Source of the DNA: Lathyrus oleraceus
Lineage: Eukaryota > Streptophyta > Magnoliopsida > Fabales > Fabaceae
NCBI RefSeq assembly: GCF_024323335.1
Contig: NC_066585.1
Location: 530,913,582 to 530,977,581, forward strand
Direction of reading: 5' to 3'
DNA: 64,000 nucleotides
The notes beneath the pieces are model-generated. The model was given only the letters and a program-made list of their open reading frames with translations. It made no database searches and was not told the origin of the DNA. This document shows, one piece after another, positions 49,306 through 60,779 of the stretch; positions within the stretch are counted from its first letter, which is position 1; the number at the start of each line of letters is the position of its first letter. The position numbers and the translations under genes are program-made.

Positions 49306-50339
49306 TGTCAGAAATCACACATCTATAGTGAAAACTCTCTAGAAGAAATTATTAGAGAGAAAAGTATGCTAAGTTATTAGATAAAATCTTTGTAAATCTC
49401 TGGTGCAAATCTCTCAACCCTTATCTCTTTATATTTTTATTGTTTTTTCATCAAATAATTTTTAATTGGATGTCACTTTTCAAATTCACATAATTCACAC
49501 CCTCATGTGTTTGGAGTCACTTGTCCAACAAAATCGGCTACACGTAACATGGGTTTGACTCACAAGAAGAGTGACTAGGGTGAGTCATCCTTCTATGCTA
49601 GAACTAAGATCCGTGAAGGACTACTTCAGTTATCCCATAGGGAATCTCATTTTACTTACTTAACACATGAATTGACACGTCATCCCAAGAGATACATCAT
49701 AGAGGAAATGGGCTAGCGTTGATCACATTTTTGACATGTAACACCATACTTACTATCTAAGTACCCTTTATGTTATTTAAAAGTTGAAGAGATGGGGAGC
49801 CAAGCCCTTTGAAATTTTCCCACAAATATCTTAATCCACATTCCCTCAAACACAAGACTTGTAAGGTCAAAATTATAAAACTTTTTTTGAAAGGTAAAAT
49901 AGATATTTATATATATTAAAATGACAAATAGTGAGGTAAACCCAACAATACGAAAAAGAGAATCTAATGTCACAAGGAGTGTCAAGAAAAAATCTACAAA
50001 GACAAAAGGCAAAAACAAGGAAATAAGAACACTAAAAAAAGAAGCAAAGCCTCTACAAGGGATGCAAACCATGAAGTATGAACCAACAAGCTACCAACTA
50101 GAGCTCTGACAGCCAAACCGACCATCAATAGACTAAAAAAACCACTAGCAATACCAAAATCTTTGATCCTTATGGAGAAGGTCGAAACTCTTGATCCGCT
50201 ACTGGGTAAGATACATGTAGGGTTTTAAAGCCAGTCAGAGAAGGAAGGTGAAGTCGATGATAATCTATTATGAAACCAAGTCCATGTTGCAAAAATACTT
50301 TTATCAACCACCTCTTTCACATTTGTTGATAATCCGGTA
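49306..50339. other. repeat-derived intergenic sequence, no gene seen
   Basis: No recognisable coding content. 49921-50109 is a lysine-rich chance frame. Confidence 0.35.
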
Positions 50340-50626
50340 AACAACTTATCATTATGCACCAACCAGATAGTCCATACTATTGTATGTCAAATCATGACAA
50401 AATCCCCTAGATTTATCTCTTCCACCTAAAGAAAAAAGAATCCCCAACTCCCTAGGAAGATCCAACTGAACTCCTAACCATCTAAAAAATGTATACCAAA
50501 CACTAGTCCCTAATAAAGATACAAGAAATACCCTCTGGATCGACAATGACCTTGCACTTTATAAGGTTTTCCTTAATAGGGTTATGTCTTACAAAGGTTT
50601 CCAGGAGAAAACCACCACCTTATAGG
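50340..50626 (-). pseudogene. LINE zf-RVT remnant, distal half
   Basis: On minus, FLVSLLGTSVWYTFFRWLGV and RGFCHDLTYNSMDYLVG fit the region after the RT zinc-binding motif of plant LINEs. Joined across CACTA element 3 (agg duplication), the upstream half continues at 58140-58705. Confidence 0.6.
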
Positions 50627-51288
50627 CACTACAACAAACAAGACCTTAGACAGCGCTTTTTTTAGCCTTAGACAGCGCTTTAAAGCGCTGTCTAAACCTC
50701 CGCTGCTAAAGGTTTAGACAGCGCTTTTTTAAATCTTAAAAGCGCTGTCTAAGCCCCCCCCCCCCCTTAGACAGCGCTTTGGCCAAAAGCGCTTTATAAG
50801 ACCCTCTTATTTTAAATTTTTTAGGTATACCTTAGACAGCGCTTTTGAAAAGCGCTGTCTAAGCCCCACCCCCTTAGACAGCGCTTTGGCCAAAAGCGCT
50901 TTCTAAGACCCTCCTATTTTAATTCTTTTAGGTATACCTTAGACAGCGCTTTTCAAAAAGCGCTGTCTAAGCCCCCCCTTAGACAGCGCTTTTTACAAAA
51001 GCGCTGTCTAAGGTATACGAAAATTTTTGAAGCTTTTGTTTTAAACCACATTTTTTCCAGGTTTATAAACCAGAATTTCTACCTGTTTTCAACCAGATTT
51101 TGACAGACAATTATCACATTTTATATATGCCATTTTGGCCTTTTTTCTACCAATTTTTGGCTAACAAATATATATATATACCAATTCAAACCAATTTTGC
51201 CTTAAATGTATCAAAATATATACAAATTTATGTACACATTTACAAGTCATAACATATACTACAAATGTACACATTAATTACAGAAATT

Positions 51289-52171
51289 TATGAACAAACA
51301 TTGAGCTTTATCATGAATTGACACCACTCCTCTTTGATTTCGTCCACTTGATCCTTTGTATAAAATGCACACTTGAATTCATCAAAGTACTACATAATAA
51401 TATAACATATTTTGAATTAATTCCAACTATTTAATTATATGAGATATGTGTAAATATAAAAATAACTCATAAGTTAGAAATACATACATCGGTGGGAATC
51501 TTTAATCGGCCCAAAGCAAGAGTATCTCGCATAAACCTCAACATGAAATACCCGCAATCTATTTGATTACGTTGCTGAGGACACTACATATGAAAAAAAA
51601 ATATGGATTATAAATCCTAAGTTTTATCAAGTGTCATCACTAATATAATAAAAAATGTGGTAATTAAAAATATACCGCCACTTTAATCCATGTAATGGAG
51701 TTGGCGCCCCTCCTTGAGGTTTGGATATCTCGTTGGGCCCGAAAAGCTTGTAGGACGGTAATAAAATAAAAATGAAGCAATTAGAACAATTCACATAAAC
51801 TAAGAAAAATTTTGAACATTCTCACTTACGTGTCAATTAGGACCTTCATATCCGGGTATGTTGTCCAATCATTTCCTAACGAGTCAAGATAATACACAAT
51901 TTCTCGGATAGGATTGATTGCGAGCAACAACCAATGTCCACTGTAATGATTAGGCAAATGTTAGATGGTAACTTGGAAAATAATTATAATAGATGAATTT
52001 AGAATGAAATGCTAACCCGGTATTAAACGGTATAAAAAACAACTTCTCCGCATCTTTATTTTTGCTATATACTACTGTTGCCCCTTTCAACAGGATGTGG
52101 GCTTTCCGTAATCCAAGCATAACATGCATAAGTGTGTAATAAACAGGTTCAGAATGAATATCAACCTGCAC
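51289..52171 (-). pseudogene. Ulp1-like (C48) cysteine protease region in CACTA element 3
   Basis: Pieces in order: VDIHSEPVYYTLMHVMLGLR and KDAEKLFFIPFNT (52171-52017); GHWLLLAINP then YYLDSLGNDW (51940-51830); VLQAFRAQRDIQTSRRGANS (about 51752-51676); CPQQRNQIDCGYFMLRFMRD (51590-51490); FKCAFYTKDQVDEIKEEWCQ to the TAA at 51291-51289. The catalytic His (GHW), Asp (LDS) and Cys (DCGYFM) of the Ulp1/SENP fold are all visible. The acceptor before VLQAF reads ttattac instead of an AG, so splicing is probably damaged. Ulp1 domains are frequently carried by plant DNA transposons. Whether this is element-encoded or captured is open. Confidence 0.8.
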
Positions 52172-52179
52172 GTTTCAAT

Positions 52180-54549
52180 AACAGTTTAAAAACCACTTTC
52201 GGAATTGCAACTAACAGAAAAGGCCAGGACAAAAGTTCATACCACCTTGCAAACTATAACAGAAGTTCTTAATTCATACCAGAAACGGAATAGACCAATT
52301 GTCATAACAACATACCATTATACAAGTCCACGATAACATTATATTCATAATTCACAAAACTAACCAATATAACAAAACAAAGCCAAATTAAGTTACACAT
52401 CCACTCAAGTCCAAATTGAAACTAACATTTTGATTTGTAACTAACCATTGCATTTCATATAAGTTTAGCATTAATTTTATGAGCATTGTAACAGATTTTG
52501 AAGGATATATAAACGAAATTCCAGTTTCACAAAAGCAATTTTCTTCATCCATTCCAATTTTTAAAGATTCACTCATTCACAAAATTCCAGTTTCACAGAA
52601 GAAATTCTTCATTCATTCATGAAGCAGAATTGTCATATATTCATCCATGAATTTTCCACAAGTCAGAAACGGCACAAATCAAAAGTTTTAGAACATACAT
52701 AACAACGCCACAGTTAGCATTCCACAGGAAAATAAGTATACCCTTAATTAAATCCTAATAATTACACATAGACATCATTGAAACTCGCTAATAAAAAATT
52801 ACCAAAAGTGCAAGAATTAACCGTGGCAGCCCACCCCAATTCGGTACAGATGCAAATTGTGAAATCAGTTCGAAACCAAGGTAGTACATCCTGCATAATT
52901 ATCACAACAGAACGAATGTTGTAAGTTAACATTAACCAATATAACTGAATCTAACATAATCATGTAATACCGTCACTAACCCTACTTCAAGTTATTAACA
53001 TGGTTTTCTAAACAACTCACAATTCAAACCATTCAAACAGCTTTTTAACAACATAGCAGTATGTTATAACCATCGTAAACGACATTTTAATCGAGTTTTA
53101 CTAAGTATCGGTGGCAAAATTCTCAATTAACTTCAAATCCATTACAATTATTAAGTTGTTGGCAAGTGAGCAACTCAAAACACACTAGCTAGTGCTGTCT
53201 AAAACGAGTCGTTAGCAGATTCCCAAAATTAGTCATAACAACTTAACTGATACAACTTGCTGCGGTAACAGCTCCCGGCGCTCATGCCCAATGACAAGTC
53301 ATGCACCAAGACAATCATTAGCATAGCGGAAAGTTTCAGCAAGTAAGTTCTACATCAAATAATCAGGCAAGTGTTTGGTCATGGTCTTGGCCTTCACTAA
53401 TAATGTTTCTGATACTAATAGGCCATGACAGATCTCACCATCAACTTGCTAACAGATTTACTAACATCAATCTAACCTTTTGTAGTAACATAATTTCAAA
53501 GCAATCGATTATAAATAAAACTAACAGAGTCAAAAAATGGGAAATAACTAACAGCAGGACTTTGACTAACAGTTAAGTTTTTTTTTCTAATTTCATAATA
53601 ACCATGACTAACTAGTTCTCTAACTTAACCTAACTAATTTTAAATTGATTTGACAGACTTGTAACTAACAAAACAAACTAACATTTTAACAGCAGAACTT
53701 CCAACCACAACAAACCTTCATAGAAGTAACGTGCAAATCCAGCTGAACTGCAAGCTAAGGTCCAATTTTGACTTATCCCTGCAAGCAATACAACTATTTT
53801 AACTGATGGAAATAATTAATAGAAAATCAATTCACATATAAAATTAACTTGCAACTAACAGAGTTTTAACAAAAATCCTAACAACCTGCCCTAACATAAC
53901 TAACCTGCCCGATCCGTTGCCCGATTTGGTTGAGAATACCATGTATATAACAGTGCAATCAGAAGCTTTTCTAGTTTTTTCATTCCTCACCTTCAATCTT
54001 CACTCTTCACTCTCAAGCTCTCTACCCTCATATTCAGAATCGGTTGCTTTTTGCTCAAAGATTAGAGCTCATTCTTCACAGTTCATCTCTGAGAAGCTCA
54101 CTTCACTTCCCTCTCGCGTGACCACTTCGCCACGTAACCACCGCAGTGATGACTCTGCAATTCCATAACACAGTTCAGAAGAGTTGAAGAAGAAGAAGAA
54201 TCGCAATCACAGTTGAGAAGAATAAGATACATAACGAGTGACACAACAAGAGGAAGAGAAGCTAATACCTGCGATTCTCTGAAAATCCACCGCACCGGAA
54301 TTCTGAGCCGGATTGGAGTTGGATCCAAATTCGATCTTCCATTCGCAATTGGTGTTTAACATTAAAAGTAATCTGTTCAATTATAAGGCATTAGTTGTCA
54401 AAAGTTACTAACAATGGAAAATCCAAGTCTTGAGACATGAGAGTTTGGGCAGTCAGCTGTTAACCTTAACACCATCCAACTTCAAACATAATTATGATTT
54501 TGAAAATATATAACAAAAGAAGCAGAGAAAACAAAGAACAAGAGATAAC
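52180..54549. other. non-coding interior of CACTA element 3
   Basis: Long AT-rich stretch with many taac/actaaca words. 53917-54340 has UTR-like CT-rich sequence and frames on both strands, but no recognised product. Confidence 0.4.
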
Positions 54550-55421
54550 CTGAATCCGTGCTCCAGTAGAAGCTTGCATACTCTTAATTGTTTCTCCTCC
54601 TTTACCAATTATAAGGCCGACCTAAGAAACCAAATCAACTATAAACAAAACACTGTAGAAAGTACATGGGTGTACATATTTCGGGCAACTTTGCACACCT
54701 TATTGTTTGGGATTTGCATCGAAAATTCATCACCCCCAGATTGTGCAGCCATCCGTCTAGTACCACCACCGGCAGAAGCCCCGGCTTCAGCCTAGTAAAG
54801 AAGCAACTCTTATCAGTGATGTTAATGGTTACATTTCCCCCAGATTATTACAGTTAAAAATCAGTAGAAAACAACCATCGTCAATGACGCTTCACTAACA
54901 GGTTACAGTTAAGGCCATTTGACTTTGAAGATCATTTTAACAAATTCAGCACAAAACAATCATACTAAAGTTACAAAATCAGTTCAAAACAAATACTGTC
55001 AGCAATATTTCACTAGCAGGTTACAGTTGCAGTCATTCAAACCTCACTAGAGCAAATTAACCAGAAAACACACCATATTACAAATAGAAAGTCAATTCAA
55101 AACCACTCTTATCAGTGAATTTTCCCTGGCAGGATACAGAGCGCACTAATTCCAATATAATTTAAGCAAATTTATCATTAAACATTTCACATTGCATTTA
55201 CAAAATCAGTTGAAAACAACTCTAACCAGTGATATTTCACTAACAGGCCAAAGTTACAGTGATTCCACAACATAATTAGAGAAAATTTAAAACAAACCTC
55301 AGCAAGGACTTCATTGATAAGTTTCTCAGCAGAAGCAACAGCATCAGAAGTACCCACAAGGTGACAGATCATTTATTTTCTTTTCCAAATTAGCATCCTT
55401 TTCTTGCTTCTCAAGTCTAAA
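54550..55421 (-). pseudogene. captured exons of a KH-domain RNA-binding protein
   Basis: Exons on minus: 55421-55298 (chimeric), 54791-54699 and 54621-54550, all with AG/GT borders. The product resembles plant FUBP-like KH proteins: HLVGTSDAVASAEKLINEVL (end of a first KH domain), AEAGASAGGGTRRMAAQSGG and DEFSMQIPNNK, then VGLIIGKGGETIKSMQASTG with the GKGG loop that grips RNA in KH domains. The start and the remaining KH domains are absent. The first exon begins with unrelated wording (LEKQEKDANLEKKIND) in another frame, so it is a junction of two sources. Confidence 0.82.
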
Positions 55422-55741
55422 CTATCCAATGCATTTCCAACAAAAAGGGATGATTATGTTTGTGCTATCTGGATTTCGCCATGTTTTATATATTATGGCA
55501 TAATATATAAACACATACTACTCTTTCCATTATGACTGATTAAAAATTGTGAAGGTTTAGATTGGCTTCATTTTTTGCTCTTACCTATTCGGAAAATTCA
55601 AAAAATTGGCAATGCACAGAAAACACAATTCTGTGGAAATGGTTTAGGTTAAGTGCCTAACATAGCTTAATCATTGGTGAAGTCTTTCATTTATTAGCAT
55701 TGAAATTCTAAAAGCAAAAGACTCAAGTGAAGAAAACATAC

Positions 55742-57461
55742 ATTTCCTTGAGATTATCTAAGCCAGTGAACACATTGCCAATTGGTCCATACAAGAAATT
55801 GTGGCTTAAATTCCTGCAAGACAAAAAAGTGTTAATTTCACTGCCATTTTCAAAATTCAATAATTATATCATACTCAAATGTGATAAGAAAATTTGAAGC
55901 AGCTCCCCTTTCAAGCTTGGAATCAAATCAATATGAATGTAACTCACAGATGTCTTAGTTTTTTCATGTTTGATAATGAATGAGGGATATTTTGGCTCAA
56001 ATAGTTGCAAGCCATGTTTCTGCCATAAAGAAGGATCATCAGAAAAAACTCACTGCTATAGCTTCCGGTAAAATCGAAATCATCAGAAAAGTAGGCTTAC
56101 ATATGTGTGGCATTTGGAGGTAATTCGTATGGTATTTCACCCATTATGCTGTTGGAACTGATATCACTAAAAAACCAGAACGGAATTAAAGTTAACCAAT
56201 CAGAATGGGAAGTAAATCATATTTTGACAATATAGTAAACCAACCATCCCGATAAGAGCTTCAAACATAAAACGACTTACAATATCTTCAAATTTTGTAG
56301 ATTATACAGCGAGGATCCAAGATATCCGGTAAGGTTCAATCCTTGAATTTTGCTGCAGGAGGACCGACAGGGCAAGTATAAGGTTTCTTAGTTGCATTAT
56401 GGGGGATAGTGATATTATCTAACCAGAAAAAATCATAATTTTTGAAGTGATATAGTATAGTTAGAGCCTAGGTGCATTTGAAGTGGTATATCATTTACGA
56501 TCACTATTTAAAATCTTGATTATCAGTAGAATATGTGCATTTACAGATGTATAACTGAGGAGTCAGAACAAGCTACTCCTGTCCAATACTCCTCACAAGG
56601 ATCACCACCGTTCCATCCGTGTAGCCCTTGAGGGTTGTTTAAGCTCCTGTATAGATCCTGGAGGGCTGTAACTGTTTATAAAAGAATTGCAAATAATATT
56701 TAGTTTAGTTAGAGCATAAAAATGATATATATGCTTCAAGTGTGATCTATAACAAAATTAGTTCAATTTAATTTGAAGTGAAGCATGGAATTTTTTTGTT
56801 TTTCTCAGGTTCAAATCTAACCCTCATAAATACATGAATTTTCTAAATCAACCACATCTTCAATTTATCTCTATATCAATTTAGCATTACTGACAAAATC
56901 AGCTACTTGCTTGCCTACATTAGCACGGACACCGGAAACACGACACTGACACGTCGATGTCAATAGTAATTTGAAAAGATAAATAAATTAAACATAATAA
57001 CAAGTATCAGTGTCGATTTTGCACACACTGAAACAAACACACATTTTTTTAGACGTGTCGGTGCTACATATCTAAATAATCCTAATAGAATATTGTTCTT
57101 CAATGTCATCTTGAAAGTGGATTTAACTCAAAGATATCGCAAAACCTAGTTCTGAATTGCAACCACAATAAAAAGTTTTAGAAATCCTCTGCAATTTCGG
57201 CCGTATTTTTCTGCATTTCCACAATATCAAGGTTTACTGAACAACTGCAACCGATTGCAATTTAGAAATCATGAAGCAAAGCTATATTTCAGTTGATTTT
57301 GCATGCACACACCATATCTATTTTGAAAGCAACTAACTATCCAAACGCAAATCTATGGAAAAAAAGAAATAGTTACCGTCAAATGGATTGGTGAATGCGA
57401 AGCCGTAAGAAATCAAAGTTGCTGAGAACACAAGGAAGACGAGATTCACGTAACGAATCAT
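55742..57461 (-). pseudogene. captured 5' exons of a STRUBBELIG-family LRR receptor gene
   Basis: Exons on minus: 57461-57377, 56671-56545, 56352-56281, 56166-56101, 56019-55948, 55813-55742. All borders are AG/GT, phases fit, and no stop occurs over about 164 codons. The product starts MIRYVNLVFLVFSATLISYG (signal peptide), then FDVTALQDLYRSLNNPQGLH, GWNGGDPCEEYWTGVACSDS and LRR units (KIQGLNLTGYLGSSLYNLQ; SSNSIMGEIPYELPPN; LSQNIPHSLSNMKKLRHL; NLSHNFLYGPIGN). The ~72-nt LRR exons are typical of the SRF family. Transmembrane and kinase parts are absent. A secreted LRR-only product is conceivable but unproven. Confidence 0.87.
56925..57070. repeat. short inverted-end repeat within the captured intron
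   Basis: tagcacggacaccggaaaca at the left and gacgtgtcggtgctacata at the right are inverted. It is related to the repeat in UCP intron 1 (7838-8325). Confidence 0.55.
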
Positions 57462-58139
57462 TTTCTTCTTTGTTTTCTTGTTGTATACTTGATTGAAACT
57501 CTTGTTTTCTCTCAATTTTCCTCAAAAACGAAACTGAATCGAATAGAATCGATGAAGACCAAGAGTTCGAAGGAAGCATGTTTATGAAGCGAGCCTGCAC
57601 GGATCCAATCAGTAGTGAAAAACCACACAGGATAAGAATCATACATATAATGGGGGAAAGGGTTAGGGTTTAGGGGAAGAATCTTTCACACAGGATAAAC
57701 AAGCTCTGATTGAGGGTTGGAAGAAGGGGGAGTGGATTTGGGAGAAAGAGAAGCAAGCTCTGATTGAGGGTTTGGGAGAAGAATGTAGGATTTTTAGGAT
57801 TTGGGAGGGAATAACTTTTTTTTCGTGACATGGAGGGAATAAAGACTTTAGACAGCGCTTTTGGTTTTAATTTTTTTTTTAATTTAAAGACTTTAGACAG
57901 CACTTTATCAAAAGCGCTGACTAAGGTCTATATTTAAAAGCGCTTTCTAAAAGCGCTGTCTAAGGGGGGGTCTTAGACAGCGCTTTTAGAAAGCGCTGTC
58001 TAAGACCCCCCCTTAGACAGCGCTTTCATTATGTTTTTGGAACATTTTTCGTGTTTTATTTTAATTTTAACCTTAGACAGCGCTTTCTTTTAAAAACGCT
58101 GTCTAAGATGCGCTGTTAAAAGTCATTTTTGGCGTAGTG

Positions 58140-58710
58140 AGGGAGACCAAATATCCCAAATAAGGGGAAGCAATAGATTCTTCCTAGATAGAGTATCCCC
58201 AGGTAGAGGGAAAAGGCCAACTTAGATTTGATAAGGCGATGCCACCAAGAACAAGCCATCTCTAATATGTCTCCACACTTAGCTATCATTTTGCTCACTA
58301 TATTGAAACTCTTACAAGACTGAGAAAAAGTCATAGACCATAGATCCTCATGGGTGAAGAACATTCTCCTCTAACCAAGGTCCCGAGAAATCCTTTGATC
58401 TATCCACTTACCAATTTCACTCTCAATGTCATCCTATCTCTGGGAGATGGCGAAGAGTCTCTAAAACCTAGTCCTAAGAGGTATACTCCATATTCAAGGA
58501 TCATTTCAAAAAGATGTATGAAAATATGTCTCAACCTTCTTAACAAACCCAACGACAAACAAATTAGGAGGATCATCGTTTTTAGATCCAAGGAGGAACA
58601 TTCCTTTCCACCAAAAAGAGATGAAGTGAGATCCCAAAGATTGATCCCCACATGCGGATAGGATATTTTATTCCATAGTCTCTCAAACACAACTTGTAAA
58701 GACAAAAGGG
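58140..58710 (-). pseudogene. LINE zf-RVT remnant, proximal half
   Basis: On minus, VVFERLWNKISYPHVGINLW and SCKSFNIVSKMIAKCGDILE are followed at the CACTA border by sequence that reads on into 50626 (KVVVFSWK-like). The typical LINE order suggests one element split by CACTA element 3. Confidence 0.55.
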
Positions 58711-60150
58711 TTTTAATTCAGAATATTCCTGTCCAAAAACTAATATTATGATATGTTTATTTTATATAAAAATCTTAATTTATAGTTTTTAATTTTATTA
58801 TTTACTGTCATACCCCAATTTTGTCTAACCATGTTAGAACTTTTATACATGTGACTTTACTTCAGTTTGCATCATATGCATGGCATGTCATGCATTTCAT
58901 CACGCCTAATGACTAAAGTGTCTTTCAGAATAATTTCGAATATACAGAAAAAAAAAATAGTAATGGTTCCAAGAACCGAATTAATTAACACTAAAATGTT
59001 TAGTTTTAGTATAATCTTTTCTTTCAATTTAAGTTTATATTTAAAAAAATTTAATTAAAATTTATCATATTTTATTTTATTAACAAATATTTACATATGA
59101 TTGTTGGAATAATTGGAATGTCACTAATTAATGATGTATTTTTATTTTTGATTTTATTCATAAAAAATTAATTAAATAGTTATGTTTTACAATCTAACAA
59201 AAAAAATATATTTAAAATATATTTTAAAAAATTAATGATAGATGATCTTGGGGTTCATACTTAAAAAAAAATTAAATTTATAATTTTATCGTGAGATAAC
59301 ATTTTTTTTCGCTTATTTGACAAGTATAAAAGATAAGACATATGATAACTATATCATATCTATATTATTTTTCAATTCTCTTCATATATATATATATATA
59401 TATAAAAAAGTTTAAAAGACTTACATCAAATCTCAACCGTTAATAAAATTGAATCAAACGATCATATAAAGTGAAGTGGAAAAAAATAGACTATTTATTT
59501 ATTTATATTAACGAATGAGATTTAGTGTAAGACTTTATATATATATATATATTATATATATATATATATATATAATAATATATTATATCTTATCCCAATC
59601 CATTATTTGATTATACATCAAGAAATGAGAAATTAATAAGATATAAGAAAAAAAATTAATTATTATTTCTATAACATAATAATTTAAGTATAAAAATAAA
59701 ATTAAAAATAATTCAGATAAAAAATGACATTAAATTAAAATAATTAAAATTAAAATTATTATATATTTTTATTAAATATTAATATTAATTATTTTATTTT
59801 TTTAATTACTTTTTTTGGGCAATGGTAGTTTTATTATTTACATATAATATATAATATATTTGTATATGACATATCTATCGTATATTGTGTAAATTATTTC
59901 TTTAAAATAAAACTAATTATTTAATAATGTATATGAATTTTATTAAAAGTTATCAAAAAAACTTGCTCATTACTTTTTAGATATTTTTTAGTATATTTTG
60001 ATTTATTTATTAACTATTAACAATGTAACAATAAAACCAATATCTTCGGGATGGCAAATCTTTTATTTTGAAAAAAATAAAACTTTTTGATTCAAAAATC
60101 AAATCAAATCAAATTCATAAACAAAACTTGTTAACTACGATTGAACCTTC
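58711..60150. other. AT-rich intergenic, with an LTR-like start and AT microsatellites
   Basis: 58806-58930 begins tgtcataccccaattttgtc, like the LTR starting at 61614, and ends abruptly. (AT)n runs lie at about 59385-59403 and 59540-59585. No gene was seen. Confidence 0.5.
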
Positions 60151-60159
60151 TGTTTTCCC

Positions 60160-60244
60160 TATAAATACTACTCAGATCCTTTGTTTTTCCACACTCGCCT
60201 CACTCTCTATTCTCTAGCTTCATAAGGTTTTAGGGTTAGGGTTT
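60160..60244 (+). promoter_or_regulatory. TATA box and telo-box of SKP1-like gene B
   Basis: tataaata at 60160-60167 lies 115-122 bases before the start. ttagggttt (telo-box) is at 60236-60244. Upstream, catwaaYaaaaCttgttaact-type wording parallels 28845-28890 of gene A. Confidence 0.65.
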
Positions 60245-60281
60245 TAACTTTTCGAAAAAGCAAAGAAATCAAAATTCAATC

Positions 60282-60779
60282 ATGGCATCAACATCAACGT
60301 CAATGGCATCAACAAAGAAGATCAATCTCAAGAGTTCTGATGGTGAGATTTTTGAGATTGACCAGGAAGTGGCGTTGGAATCACAAACCATCAAGCATAT
60401 GATTGAGGATGATTGTGCTGATGACACCGGAATCCCTCTCCCAAATGTAACCAGCAGGGTTTTGGCGAAGGTGATTGAGTACTGCAAGAAACACGTCGAA
60501 GCAGCAGCGAATTCTGATGAAAGACGGGTTGACGAGAATGATATCAAGACCTGGGATGCTGACTTTGTGAAGGTTGATCAGGATACCCTCTTTGATCTCA
60601 TATTGGCTGCAAACTACTTAGACATCAAGAGTCTGTTGGATCTTACATGCAAGACTGTTGCGGCCATGATTGATGGTAAGACACCAGAGCAGATTCGCAA
60701 GACTTTTAACATTAAGAATGACTACACTCCAGAGGAAGAGGAGGAAGTTCGTCGCGAAAATCTATGGGCTTTTGAATGA
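60282..60779 (+). CDS. SKP1-like protein, 165 aa
   Basis: Adaptor of SCF E3 ubiquitin ligases. It starts [20 protein letters not shown], then [20 protein letters not shown], the POZ fold ending [20 protein letters not shown]. The C-terminal domain is [60 protein letters not shown] and ends WAFE. The length is near the family norm of about 160. It is a single exon. A second in-frame ATG lies at 60303 (MASTKK), giving the start equivalent to gene A. The upstream ATG (60282) adds MASTSTS. It is a clear paralogue of 28985-29560 without the expanded linker. Confidence 0.95.
   Translation: MASTSTSMASTKKINLKSSDGEIFEIDQEVALESQTIKHMIEDDCADDTGIPLPNVTSRVLAKVIEYCKKHVEAAANSDERRVDENDIKTWDADFVKVDQDTLFDLILAANYLDIKSLLDLTCKTVAAMIDGKTPEQIRKTFNIKNDYTPEEEEEVRRENLWAFE

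Larger units (their letters stand above)
50627..58139. mobile_element. CACTA element 3 (7.5 kb) with three gene segments on the minus strand
   Basis: The left end is CACTACAACAAACAAG and the right end ...CATTTTTGGCGTAGTG. The target duplication agg is at 50624-50626 and 58140-58142. Subterminal arrays 50640-51015 and 57840-58115 contain many copies of ttagacagcgctttt and its complement aaaagcgctgtctaa. No TNP2/TNPA-type transposase was recognised. Interior, all on minus: STRUBBELIG-type LRR exons (57461-55742), a chimeric exon and KH exons (55421-54550), and a Ulp1-like protease (52171-51289). 52180-53900 has no recognised gene. Confidence 0.93.

Noticed and set aside
54098..54328. minus-strand frame as a separate gene in CACTA element 3
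   Set aside because: It is hydrophobic but unrecognised. It could be UTR of a captured gene, with no splice or homology support.
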